This document shows positions 25,344 to 34,909 of a stretch of DNA of 64,000 nucleotides, in pieces. Numbering within the stretch: the first letter of the stretch is position 1; every line of letters begins with the position of its first letter. The DNA is from Croceibacterium_A sp035626815. GTDB lineage: Bacteria > Pseudomonadota > Alphaproteobacteria > Sphingomonadales > Sphingomonadaceae. Location: NCBI GenBank assembly GCA_035626815.1, contig DASPMY010000044.1, positions 1-64,000 on the forward strand. Reading direction: 5' to 3'. The translations under genes were made by a program, and so were the position numbers. The notes under the pieces were generated by a model, which saw only the letters and a list, made by a program, of their open reading frames with translations, was not told the origin of the DNA and made no database searches.

Positions 25344-26882
25344 TCAACGCGGCGTCAGCGGCTGGGGCCCGCTGGTGTCGTACTGGACCGGGCAGCCGAA
25401 CACGAAGCGCCCGCCTTGCTCGGTCGTCCGGCAGTATTCCACCGCCGCATCGATCTGCTTCTGGTTGTTGGCCAGCGTCTGCGCGATCGACAGCGGGCCG
25501 GTGCCGTGCACCGCAACATTGCGCTCGGGATCGATCCGGTAATGCGCGATGTTGGCGGCCAGCGCGCTGCCCCACCAGTGCAGCTGCCAGGCCTCGTCGC
25601 TTAGGTCGCCTTCCATCATGATCCGTTCGTTGGGAAGGTAGGCGAACACCGCGTCCGGCATGTGCCCGTGCTCGACGACGCGGTAGATTTCGAGGCGCTG
25701 GATGGCGTCCTCGAGCACCAGCTTCTCGTCGACGGGGGTGAACACCAGCTCGTGCGGGTGCTCGGCGAGCGCGTCGAGATAATGGACCGCCGGGCGCGCG
25801 GCCATCTCGCGGATGATGCCCTCGTTCCCGCGATGCGAGATGACTTCGAGCCCGCGCGAGAGCGCCGCCCGGAGGCCGCCGGTATGGTCGAAATGGTGGT
25901 GGCTGACGATCACCGCCTCGACCGTCTTGCCGGGCACGAGCCGGTTCGCGGCATCGATGCGCAGAAGCGTCTGTGCCTCGCCGCCATAAGCCTCGAACAT
26001 CACCAGGCGGTCGGCGAACTCGACCACCGGCCCCCCGGCGGTGCCGACGCGCACGTCCCACACGCCGTCGGCGACCTGGGCGACCTGGGCGACAGGCGGC
26101 GGGGCGGGCCGAATCGCCGGCGGGATCGGACGTTGCGGAAGCTCGGCCGCGGCAACATTCACCCGATAGGAATCGACCTGGAACATCAGGCTGACCTGGT
26201 TGCGCCAATCCATCTCGTGCATCAGCCCCATCGGCAGCTGCACGCCAGCGACCGGCGTGTAGCCGGTGAACCAGGCGGTCGTGGTCAGGTCGCCGAGATT
26301 GACGCTGGGCTCGATCCAGCGCGTGAACTTCGGCAGGTGCGTCGTCGGATCGATCCCGATCCACGCCGGGCTGGCGGAGCCTTCCGGCGTGAACTGGACG
26401 ACGATCGTTCCGGCCTCGGTCGAAACCGCGCCCAGCCGCGTCTCGGCGTCGAGTGCCTCGAGCAACGCCGGCAGCGGATGATCGAGCATCTGGCCCCCGC
26501 GCTGCTCCGTGGTATTGCGGGCGAAATTCAGGCCGAAGAAGCCGGCGAACGGGAATTCCTGCGCCCAGCGCTCCTGATAGATCGCGAACTCCCGTTTGAG
26601 GTCAAAGGTGCGCTGCGCGTCGACCACCGATTGCCACTTGGGCGGCGCTTTCGGATCGCCGGTGAGGAACCCGCCGCCCTGCTGATAGACGCGCTGGCCG
26701 AACCCGGTCAGGACGACGTTGTCCAGACCCTCGAGCCGCTCGAGCCCGCCCATCGCCGCGGCGGCCCGTTCCAGCACCGCGCGCGCCGGGTTGTCCTCCG
26801 GGGCAGCCGCGCCGCTCCCGGCGCAGACCAGGCAAGCCATCGCGAGCAGCGCTCTGCCCAGCATGGTGATCGACCTGTTCAT
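25344..26882 (-). CDS. secreted metallo-beta-lactamase-fold hydrolase
   Basis: The 512-residue protein has a signal peptide (LLAMACLVCAGSGAAA). A novel N-terminal half of about 260 residues follows (AAAAMGGLERLEGLDNVVLTG and on), resembling outer-membrane lipoprotein-sorting-like folds. The metallo-beta-lactamase domain is C-terminal, with the zinc motif HxHxDH at 328-333 (SHHHFDHTGG). Further putative ligands are VVEHGHMPDAVFAYLP and MMEGDLSDEAW. The substrate is unknown; secreted members with this two-domain layout are common in sphingomonads. The Rieske gene starts 45 nt upstream on the same strand and may be co-transcribed. Confidence 0.85.
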   Translation of the reverse strand: MNRSITMLGRALLAMACLVCAGSGAAAPEDNPARAVLERAAAAMGGLERLEGLDNVVLTGFGQRVYQQGGGFLTGDPKAPPKWQSVVDAQRTFDLKREFAIYQERWAQEFPFAGFFGLNFARNTTEQRGGQMLDHPLPALLEALDAETRLGAVSTEAGTIVVQFTPEGSASPAWIGIDPTTHLPKFTRWIEPSVNLGDLTTTAWFTGYTPVAGVQLPMGLMHEMDWRNQVSLMFQVDSYRVNVAAAELPQRPIPPAIRPAPPPVAQVAQVADGVWDVRVGTAGGPVVEFADRLVMFEAYGGEAQTLLRIDAANRLVPGKTVEAVIVSHHHFDHTGGLRAALSRGLEVISHRGNEGIIREMAARPAVHYLDALAEHPHELVFTPVDEKLVLEDAIQRLEIYRVVEHGHMPDAVFAYLPNERIMMEGDLSDEAWQLHWWGSALAANIAHYRIDPERNVAVHGTGPLSIAQTLANNQKQIDAAVEYCRTTEQGGRFVFGCPVQYDTSGPQPLTPR

Positions 26883-26927
26883 GGATCACTCCCCCATCGA
26901 TGCGAGCACCCGCCGAGCCGAGGCGCG

Positions 26928-28145
26928 CTATTGCGCGAAGAAATTGCCCGACGGCACGGGCGTGACCGTGCCCTCCTCGAACACCAGCCCCGGCGGATCC
27001 CCGCCCGCCGCCACGACCTCCATCGCCCGCCGCAGCATTCGGCGCTGCATCCCGATGCCCTTGTCGCTGGTCACCAGGTGCTCCTCGCTGTGCAGCGAGA
27101 TCGGGCCCTGGCCGGCCTGGGCCTCGTAGTCGCCGGGCTGGTCCTGGCGCTCCGCGAAGCTGCGCTGGTGCCACGGCTTGAAGTTCTCCGCCTCGAGCCC
27201 GCGCATCGGGCGCTGGCCGTCGGGCGAGACGGGCGCGCGCATCGCCATCACGATGCGGCAGTGGCTGTCGTCGACCGGCACCGCGGCGCCGATGCCGTTG
27301 GGGCGGCCGGGGCGCATCGCCACGTCGGGGACGAACATCAGGTTCGGCATCAGCCAGGTCGAGACGCGGTCCATGCTGCGGCCGTCGGCGAGCACGCGGT
27401 GCGCGGTGTAGGTGACCCCGGCCTCGATCTCGTCGAAGCGGACCGTCGGCATGACCTCGAACTCGCGCACGAACTGGGTGCCGGAAAAGGTCGAGTGGAG
27501 CACTTGGACGTGGAAAGGGTCCATGACGTTGTCGTTCATGTGCAGCCATGAATAGGGCACCACCTCGGGTCCCTCGATGTCGCCGTGGCTGCCGAGCGAG
27601 TTGTCGAACGCGAGGTAGTCCTCGCCTTCGTCGAGCGGCTCCATCGCGTCGTAGCGGGGGAGGGCGGGCACACGCTCGGGCGGGCCCATGTAGGCCCAAA
27701 GGAGGCCGTAGCGTTCCCTGACCGGGTACCACGGCTGGCGGTGCTCGGGGCGGCACTGGCGCGGGTTGGGCTCGCACGGCTGCTCGAGGCACACGCCGTC
27801 GACCGCGAACTTCCAGCCGTGATAGCAGCAGCGGATTCCGTCGGCCTCGACGTGGCCCCAGATCAGCGAAGTGCCGCGGTGCATGCAGCGCGGGTAGAGC
27901 AGGCCGGGCCGCCCCTCGCCGTCGCGGAACACGATCAGGTCCTCGCCCAGGATGCGGATTTCGCGCGGGCGGTCGGTGACGTTGCGGCTGGCGAGCACCG
28001 GCTGCCAGTAGCGCCGCAGCAGCTCGCCCATCGGCGTGCCGGGCCCGACCCGGGTCAGCGCCGCGTCCGGGTGCTGCGGCGGGCGGCCGTAGGCGGTGCC
28101 TTCGGGGACGGCGCGGCTCGGGGCGGGCTGGTGCTGCGTGGCCAT
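26928..28145 (-). CDS. Rieske [2Fe-2S] aromatic-ring-type oxygenase, large subunit
   Basis: The 405-residue product starts at ATG 28145 with AAAGGAG about 7 nt upstream. The Rieske cluster ligands are Cys87-x-His89 and Cys106-x-x-His109. The mononuclear iron site is in NDNVMDPFHVQVLH, with His212 and His217 and the bridging Asp209. The fold is that of phthalate/vanillate-type oxygenase large subunits, which hydroxylate or demethylate aromatic substrates using a separate reductase. No reductase gene is adjacent. The substrate cannot be inferred. Confidence 0.9.
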   Translation of the reverse strand: MATQHQPAPSRAVPEGTAYGRPPQHPDAALTRVGPGTPMGELLRRYWQPVLASRNVTDRPREIRILGEDLIVFRDGEGRPGLLYPRCMHRGTSLIWGHVEADGIRCCYHGWKFAVDGVCLEQPCEPNPRQCRPEHRQPWYPVRERYGLLWAYMGPPERVPALPRYDAMEPLDEGEDYLAFDNSLGSHGDIEGPEVVPYSWLHMNDNVMDPFHVQVLHSTFSGTQFVREFEVMPTVRFDEIEAGVTYTAHRVLADGRSMDRVSTWLMPNLMFVPDVAMRPGRPNGIGAAVPVDDSHCRIVMAMRAPVSPDGQRPMRGLEAENFKPWHQRSFAERQDQPGDYEAQAGQGPISLHSEEHLVTSDKGIGMQRRMLRRAMEVVAAGGDPPGLVFEEGTVTPVPSGNFFAQ

Positions 28146-28227
28146 GGCCGACTCCTTTCGGCCCGTGCTAGGCCGGCCGGGCCGGCCGCGCAATTCACCG
28201 GGCTGAAGCAGAACCGCGCCGCCCGGC

Positions 28228-28860
28228 TCAGGCGAAGACGTTGGCGGCGGCCCGCCCGTCGCGCTGCGCGGCGCTGATTCGCTGGACCAGCTGCAGCAGC
28301 AGCAGCGCGGCCGCCACGCTCAGCGCCGAGCCGACCGCGCCGATCAGCGAAGCCGCCGCGACCAGCGACGGGTCGCGCACGGCCATCTGCGCGGAGACGT
28401 TCGACACGATATTGCCGGCGATCCACGCCGCCCACCAGTAGTTGATCAGGCTCGGCGCCGGCGCCCGGAAATCGCCGGTCTCGCCATGGCTCGCGTGCCA
28501 CAGCTCGCGCATCGCGCCGTGCGGCTTGACCAGGTTGGCGAACGGAATGAAGTACCAGCCGACCGCCCACCCAGGGGTGTATTCGAGCCCGCCGACGCCC
28601 GCTTCGTGCAGGTTGGCGTGGGCGCGGTGAAGCCACAGGCACACCAGCAGCACGCAGATCAGCATCGCCACGGCGTAAGCCATGTAGCTGAAGGCGACGA
28701 TCATCGTCAGGCCGTCCATCCCCTCATCGAGGTCGACCATGCCGGCCGCCTCGGCCAGCTGGCCGAGGATCGTCGCCAGCTCAAGCGCGATGACCGACCA
28801 CAGCGCGATCACCACCATCCGCGTGCGCGCCGCCAGCTTCGCCGCGTTGTCCTCGGTCAT
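28228..28860 (-). CDS. DUF4328 membrane protein
   Basis: The 210-residue protein has about six hydrophobic segments, starting with MVVIALWSVIALELATIL. The DUF4328 hallmark TPGWAVGWYFIPFANLVKPHGAMRELWHAS lies near the middle, followed by PAPSLINYWWAAWI and a C-terminal helix (LSVAAALLLLQLVQRI). The family has no known function. It is one of two unrelated membrane protein genes in tandem here. Confidence 0.85.
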   Translation of the reverse strand: MTEDNAAKLAARTRMVVIALWSVIALELATILGQLAEAAGMVDLDEGMDGLTMIVAFSYMAYAVAMLICVLLVCLWLHRAHANLHEAGVGGLEYTPGWAVGWYFIPFANLVKPHGAMRELWHASHGETGDFRAPAPSLINYWWAAWIAGNIVSNVSAQMAVRDPSLVAAASLIGAVGSALSVAAALLLLQLVQRISAAQRDGRAAANVFA

Positions 28861-28923
28861 CCGCCACTCCCCGTTGCCCCGGGCCTGCTATGCCCGAGAC
28901 GACGGCGGGAAGGCAACCGTCAG

Positions 28924-29979
28924 CTAGGCCGGCACGGCGCGCCCGGCGAGCGGCAGGCGGCCCTGCACGCTGCCCGGGAGCTGGCCGACCAGCGCCGCGC
29001 GGATCGGGGTCCAGAAGGCCGACAGCGTCAGCAGCGCCGAGCCGATGACCAGCGCGGTCAGCGCGACGTTGAGCTCGACCGCGCCGAACTCGTCGAACAG
29101 CCAGGTCAGCGCGATCAGCACGTAAGCCAGCGCCGAGACGAGCAGCGCGCGGCGGTCGACAGCCAGCGCGACCATCCCCATGGCGACATAGATCAGCAGC
29201 ACTCCGGCGGCCGAGCCGGCGCCGATGTTGTCGCCGTCGATGATCCCCAGCCAGTTGAACAGCGGATGGGCGATCATCGGCGCGGCCAGCAGGTGCAGCC
29301 AGAAGGCGACGTCGCTGCGCCGCGTCTCGCGCGCCCGGTCGCTGATGTCCCAGCGCATCGCGTAGGCGAACATGGCGAGGCCGGCGACGAACACCAGCGG
29401 CATGACGAGCTCCTCGGCGTCCATCCCGGGCTGGGGGCCGATCGCCGTGAGGATCAGCGCGATCGCGGTCGCCGCCACCGCCCCGGCGCCCGCGGCGACG
29501 GTGATCGGCACCTTGAAGCGCCGCCAGTGGAACCACGCGCCGACCGCCGCGGCGATGAAGATCCCCGTGAAGATCAGGCCGACAATTCGGTCGTTCTCGG
29601 GATCCGGCAGCGCGTCCGAAACGAACTCGAGCGGTGCGGCAACGATGCCGCCGACGAACGCCAGCAGCAGCACGATCGACGGCAGCGCCATGCGCCGCTT
29701 GCGGGTGAAGAACTCGGCCATCGCCCACGCGGCGGCGGCAACCAGCACGCCGCCGACGCCAGGCGCGATCGCCTGGCCGATGCCGCCCATCGCCACCAGC
29801 AGCAGCACCGCGGCGATGGTCACGAAGATGTCGTTGAAGCTGGTGACGAGGCGGAAGCTCTCCTCGTCCGTGACCGGCGTCGCCCGCGCGGCCGAGACAT
29901 GCGCGCGCAAGGACCGCGCCGCCTCCGCGCTGATCGCCCCGGCGGCCACCGCGTCCTGCAGGTCGGTTTCGCTGTACAT
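28924..29979 (-). CDS. polytopic membrane protein, DUF2157-like
   Basis: The 351-residue protein has a short soluble N-terminus (DLQDAVAAGAISAEAARSLRAHV), as in DUF2157-type proteins. About ten transmembrane segments follow, for example FVTIAAVLLLVAMGGIGQAIA, MALPSIVLLLAFVGGIVAA and AAGVLLIYVAMGMVALAV. Function is not known. The call rests on overall layout and is tentative. Confidence 0.7.
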   Translation of the reverse strand: MYSETDLQDAVAAGAISAEAARSLRAHVSAARATPVTDEESFRLVTSFNDIFVTIAAVLLLVAMGGIGQAIAPGVGGVLVAAAAWAMAEFFTRKRRMALPSIVLLLAFVGGIVAAPLEFVSDALPDPENDRIVGLIFTGIFIAAAVGAWFHWRRFKVPITVAAGAGAVAATAIALILTAIGPQPGMDAEELVMPLVFVAGLAMFAYAMRWDISDRARETRRSDVAFWLHLLAAPMIAHPLFNWLGIIDGDNIGAGSAAGVLLIYVAMGMVALAVDRRALLVSALAYVLIALTWLFDEFGAVELNVALTALVIGSALLTLSAFWTPIRAALVGQLPGSVQGRLPLAGRAVPA

Positions 29980-30075
29980 CGTGGTTCCCCCTCCACTTTC
30001 GAGGCGGGAACCTAGCCTGCTGTATTAAGATGTCAATACACCTGGTCCGGGGGTCCGGGCCTAGGTTGGCTGGAC

Positions 30076-30756
30076 TCAGGTCGTGGCGAGCCGCTCGAGC
30101 GCCGGCACCAGCTGGTCGTAACGGTCGATCACCGCGTCGGCGCCGAGCTCGGGCGCCGGCCGGTCGTTGTAGCCGAAGCTGAGCGCCACCACCGGCACCC
30201 CGGCGTTGCGCGCGGCGCGCACGTCGTAGGTCGAATCGCCGACCATCGCGAACGGGCCGCCGCCGCACACCAGGATGGCGGTGTCGATCATGTCGGGGGC
30301 CGGCTTGGCCCGGCCGGGGCCGAGCGTGTCCCCGCCGATGATCGCGGCGAACCGGTCGCTCAGGCCGAGAGCGTCGAGCAGCCGGCGCGAGTTGACCTCG
30401 ATCTTGTTGGTGATGACCGCCAGCCGGCAGCCGCGCTCGGCCAACGCGTCAAGCGCGTCGATGCACCCGGGATAGGGCACGGTGTTGTCGGCGAGATGCG
30501 CGGCATAGTGCAGCTGGAGCTCGCCGTAGATCGCCTCGAACTCGGCCTCGGGCAGTGCGCCGCCGGTCAGCTCCACCGCGCGCTCGAGCATCCGCCGCGC
30601 GCCGCCGCCGATGAGCTTGCGCGTCGCCTCGGGCGGGATCGGCGGGCGCCCGGCGTGGCCCAACGCGTGGTTGATCGCCGGGGCCAGGTCGCGGTTGGAA
30701 TCGACCAGCGTGCCGTCGAGGTCGAAGCCGACGATGGCGAAGGGGAAGTCACTCAT
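30076..30756 (-). CDS. gph: phosphoglycolate phosphatase (HAD superfamily)
   Basis: The 226-residue product from ATG 30756 has HAD motif I VGFDLDGTLVDSNRDL, motif II in AVITNKIEVNSRRLL, the motif III lysine in GPGRAKPAPDM and motif IV in MVGDSTYDVRAARNAG. The cap domain begins APAINHALGHAGRPPIP. It dephosphorylates 2-phosphoglycolate, a product of DNA end repair and oxygenation side reactions. It is divergent from glmU with 62 nt between. Confidence 0.92.
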   Translation of the reverse strand: MSDFPFAIVGFDLDGTLVDSNRDLAPAINHALGHAGRPPIPPEATRKLIGGGARRMLERAVELTGGALPEAEFEAIYGELQLHYAAHLADNTVPYPGCIDALDALAERGCRLAVITNKIEVNSRRLLDALGLSDRFAAIIGGDTLGPGRAKPAPDMIDTAILVCGGGPFAMVGDSTYDVRAARNAGVPVVALSFGYNDRPAPELGADAVIDRYDQLVPALERLATT

Positions 30757-30818
30757 CGGTGGGGCCCTTGGCGCAGGCATATGGAATCGGCAACCGATTG
30801 GTGGCATGGCGCCGCGCG

Positions 30819-32207
30819 ATGAACGACCCTTCGACCGACCCGGAACCCGCGGAGTCCCGTCCGATAGCCGCCGTCGTGCTCGCCGCGGGCAAGGGCACGC
30901 GGATGAAGAGCGCGCGGCACAAGGTGCTTCACTCGATCGCCGGGCGGCCGATGATCGACCATCTGCTGGCCTCGCTCGCCGAGCTCGAGCCGGCGCGGAC
31001 GGTGGTGATTGTCGGCGAAGGGCGCGAGCAGCTCGAGGCCCATCTCGCCGGCCGGGCCGAGTTCGCGCTGCAGCAGCCGCAGCTCGGCACCGGGCACGCC
31101 GTGCGGCAAGCCGAGGCGGCGCTGTCCGGCTTCGAGGGCGACGTGCTGGTGCTGTTCGGCGATGTGCCGTTCGTCTGCGCCGCGACGATGCGCACGCTGG
31201 TCGAGCGCCTCCACGCGCACGACCTGCCCGAAGTGGTCGTGCTCGGCTTCGAGCCGGCCGATCCGCTGCAGTACGGCCGCGTCGTCGCCAGCGGTGACCG
31301 GATCGCGTGGATGGTCGAGCACAAGGACGCCGACGACAGCCAGCGGGCCTGTCGGCTGTGCAACTCGGGCGTGCTGGCGGCGCGGGCGGAAGTCCTGTTC
31401 GACTTGCTCGGCAAAGTCGGCAACGCCAACGCCCAAGGCGAGTTCTACCTGCCCGACATCGTCAACATCGCGATCTCGGAAGGGGCCATCTGCGCAGTGG
31501 TGACGACCGCCGATCCCGACGAGGTTGCCGGGATCAACTCGCGCGCCGAGCTGGCCGAGGCCGAAGCGCGCTGGCAGCAGGCGAGGCGCGCGCAGGCGAT
31601 GGCCGAGGGGGCGACGCTGGTGGCGCCCGAGACGGTGTTCTTCAGCTGGGATACGCGGCTCGGCCGGGACGTCACGATCGAGCCGCATGTCGTCTTCGGG
31701 CCCGGCGTGGAAGTGGCCGACGACGTCGTCATCCACGCTTTCAGCCATCTCGAGGGCGCGCGGCTGGCCGGGGGGACCTCGGTCGGCCCGTTCGCCCGGC
31801 TGCGCCCCGGCGCCGTGCTCGAGGACGGCGCGCGCGTCGGCAACTTCGTCGAGGTCAAGAACGCGGTGCTCGGCGCCGGGGCCAAGGCCAACCATTTGAC
31901 CTACCTCGGCGACGCCACGGTCGGCGCGGGGGCCAACATCGGCGCCGGCACGATTACCTGCAACTACGACGGCTACTTCAAGTACCGCACCGAGATCGGC
32001 CCGCGCGCGTTCATCGGCTCCAACAGCGCGCTGATCGCCCCGGTCAGAATCGGCGCCGACGCGATCGTCGCCGCCGGCAGCGCAGTCAGCCGCGACGTCG
32101 CCGATGGCGAGCTGCGCATGGTCCGCGCCGAGCAGCTGGTGAAGCCCGGCTGGGCCGACCGCTTCCACGACGCGATGAAGCGGAGGAAGGCGGAAACGAA
32201 AAAATAG
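30819..32207 (+). CDS. glmU: bifunctional UDP-N-acetylglucosamine pyrophosphorylase / glucosamine-1-phosphate N-acetyltransferase
   Basis: GlmU makes UDP-GlcNAc for peptidoglycan and LPS. The 462-residue product starts at ATG 30819. The N-terminal nucleotidyltransferase has VVLAAGKGTRMKSARHKVLH, LGTGHAVRQAE and LVLFGDVPF. The C-terminal hexapeptide-repeat acetyltransferase has AFSHLEGARL, GNFVEVKNAVLGAGAKANHLTYLGDATVGAGANIGAGTI (in parts) and NYDGYFKYRT. An upstream in-frame ATG at 30759 would overlap gph and is less likely. A VapBC-type module lies between it and glmS. Confidence 0.96.
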   Translation: MNDPSTDPEPAESRPIAAVVLAAGKGTRMKSARHKVLHSIAGRPMIDHLLASLAELEPARTVVIVGEGREQLEAHLAGRAEFALQQPQLGTGHAVRQAEAALSGFEGDVLVLFGDVPFVCAATMRTLVERLHAHDLPEVVVLGFEPADPLQYGRVVASGDRIAWMVEHKDADDSQRACRLCNSGVLAARAEVLFDLLGKVGNANAQGEFYLPDIVNIAISEGAICAVVTTADPDEVAGINSRAELAEAEARWQQARRAQAMAEGATLVAPETVFFSWDTRLGRDVTIEPHVVFGPGVEVADDVVIHAFSHLEGARLAGGTSVGPFARLRPGAVLEDGARVGNFVEVKNAVLGAGAKANHLTYLGDATVGAGANIGAGTITCNYDGYFKYRTEIGPRAFIGSNSALIAPVRIGADAIVAAGSAVSRDVADGELRMVRAEQLVKPGWADRFHDAMKRRKAETKK

Positions 32208-32208
32208 C

Positions 32209-32250
32209 TTGACGCGATATCACGATATGATATCGCGATATCATCGTGAC
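32209..32250 (+). promoter_or_regulatory. overlapping palindromes at the toxin-antitoxin start
   Basis: TGATATCGCGATATCA at 32228-32243 is a perfect 16-bp palindrome flanked by CACGA on the left and TCGTG on the right. A second inverted pair, GCGATATCA (32214-32222) and TGATATCGC (32228-32236), overlaps it. A TTGACG resembling a -35 box is at 32209-32214. No Shine-Dalgarno sequence precedes GTG 32246. This looks like the operator bound by the ribbon-helix-helix antitoxin for autorepression. Confidence 0.7.
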
Positions 32251-32623
32251 CAGAGTCCTCGCCGATTTGCCAGATGATGATATCAAATGGCTTGACGCGC
32301 GCGCTGCCGAAGAAGGCAAGTCGCGCGCTTCGCTGCTGCGCGAGGCGGTCGCCACCTACAAGGCGCAGACGGAACCTAAGAACAAGCTCGATTGGCTCGA
32401 CGCGGGTTTCGGGGCTTGGAGAGATCGTACCGACATCGGCGATTCGGTCGAATGGCAGCGGCGTGAGCGAGCCTCGTGGACTCGTCCCTGGGACGACGAC
32501 TATGAGGAGGTAAGAGCCGAATTTCCCGACCTGTTCGACGAAGAAGACGATCGCCAGCGTCAAATCTACCTCGATATGGAGGCGGGTAAGTATCCTCCAG
32601 TGCGCAAACCGGATTCAAAGTGA
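32246..32623 (+). CDS. ribbon-helix-helix antitoxin (VapB-like)
   Basis: The 125-residue protein starts with GTG immediately after the palindromes. Residues 1-40 form a ribbon-helix-helix DNA-binding motif (TRVLADLPDDDIKWLDARAA, then GKSRASLLREAVATY). The remainder is a long charged extension (WLDAGFGAWRDRTDIGDSVE, then DDDYEEVRAEFPDLFDEEDD), longer than in most such antitoxins; it likely includes the toxin-neutralising part. GC is visibly lower than in glmU and glmS. The stop overlaps the toxin start as GTGA, typical of type II modules. Confidence 0.85.
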   Translation: MTRVLADLPDDDIKWLDARAAEEGKSRASLLREAVATYKAQTEPKNKLDWLDAGFGAWRDRTDIGDSVEWQRRERASWTRPWDDDYEEVRAEFPDLFDEEDDRQRQIYLDMEAGKYPPVRKPDSK

Positions 32624-33000
32624 GCGGGTTCACTTTCGATTCCAACATCGTGATTGACGCACTGGCAGGGTTCGAGAGGGCCAGGGACGAATTTGCGCGC
32701 GCGGCCGGATTGAACGGCCGGGTTTGGGTCAGCCGGATGGTTTGGATCGAGGTTATGTCGAAGGGGGTGGACAGGGACCTTCGGCGCACCGAACGCTTCC
32801 TTTCTGGATTGATGGTCGACGAGGTTGACGCCGAGATCGGGGCGCGGGCAGCGGCTTTGCGGCGCGAACGACCGGGCTTGAAGTCGCCTGATGCGGTCAT
32901 TCTGGCGACGGCTCAGCTCCGCAGCCGCGTCCTTGTTACGCGCAATACCAAAGACTTTCCGGCGCAGATGCCGGGCATCCGCGTTCCCTATATCCTCTAG
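32620..33000 (+). CDS. PIN-domain toxin (VapC-like endoribonuclease)
   Basis: The 126-residue protein keeps all four acidic PIN residues: Asp7 (TFDSNIVIDAL), Glu44 (VWIEVMSKG), Asp91 (LKSPDAVILATA) and Asp112 (TRNTKDF). VapC toxins cut tRNA or rRNA and are held inactive by the antitoxin, here the overlapping upstream gene. The GTG start at 32620 shares bases with the antitoxin stop. Base composition is lower in GC than in the surrounding glm genes, which suggests an acquired module. Confidence 0.88.
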   Translation: MSGFTFDSNIVIDALAGFERARDEFARAAGLNGRVWVSRMVWIEVMSKGVDRDLRRTERFLSGLMVDEVDAEIGARAAALRRERPGLKSPDAVILATAQLRSRVLVTRNTKDFPAQMPGIRVPYIL

Positions 33001-33016
33001 CAAGGCGCCTAAATTC

Positions 33017-34840
<1,824 letters not shown>

Positions 34841-34909
34841 GGCGAGTTTTTTCCGCCGCCTGCGATCGGCTTTACTCTGCCCTAACCATTGCCCGGCTAA
34901 CGCCGGCGG

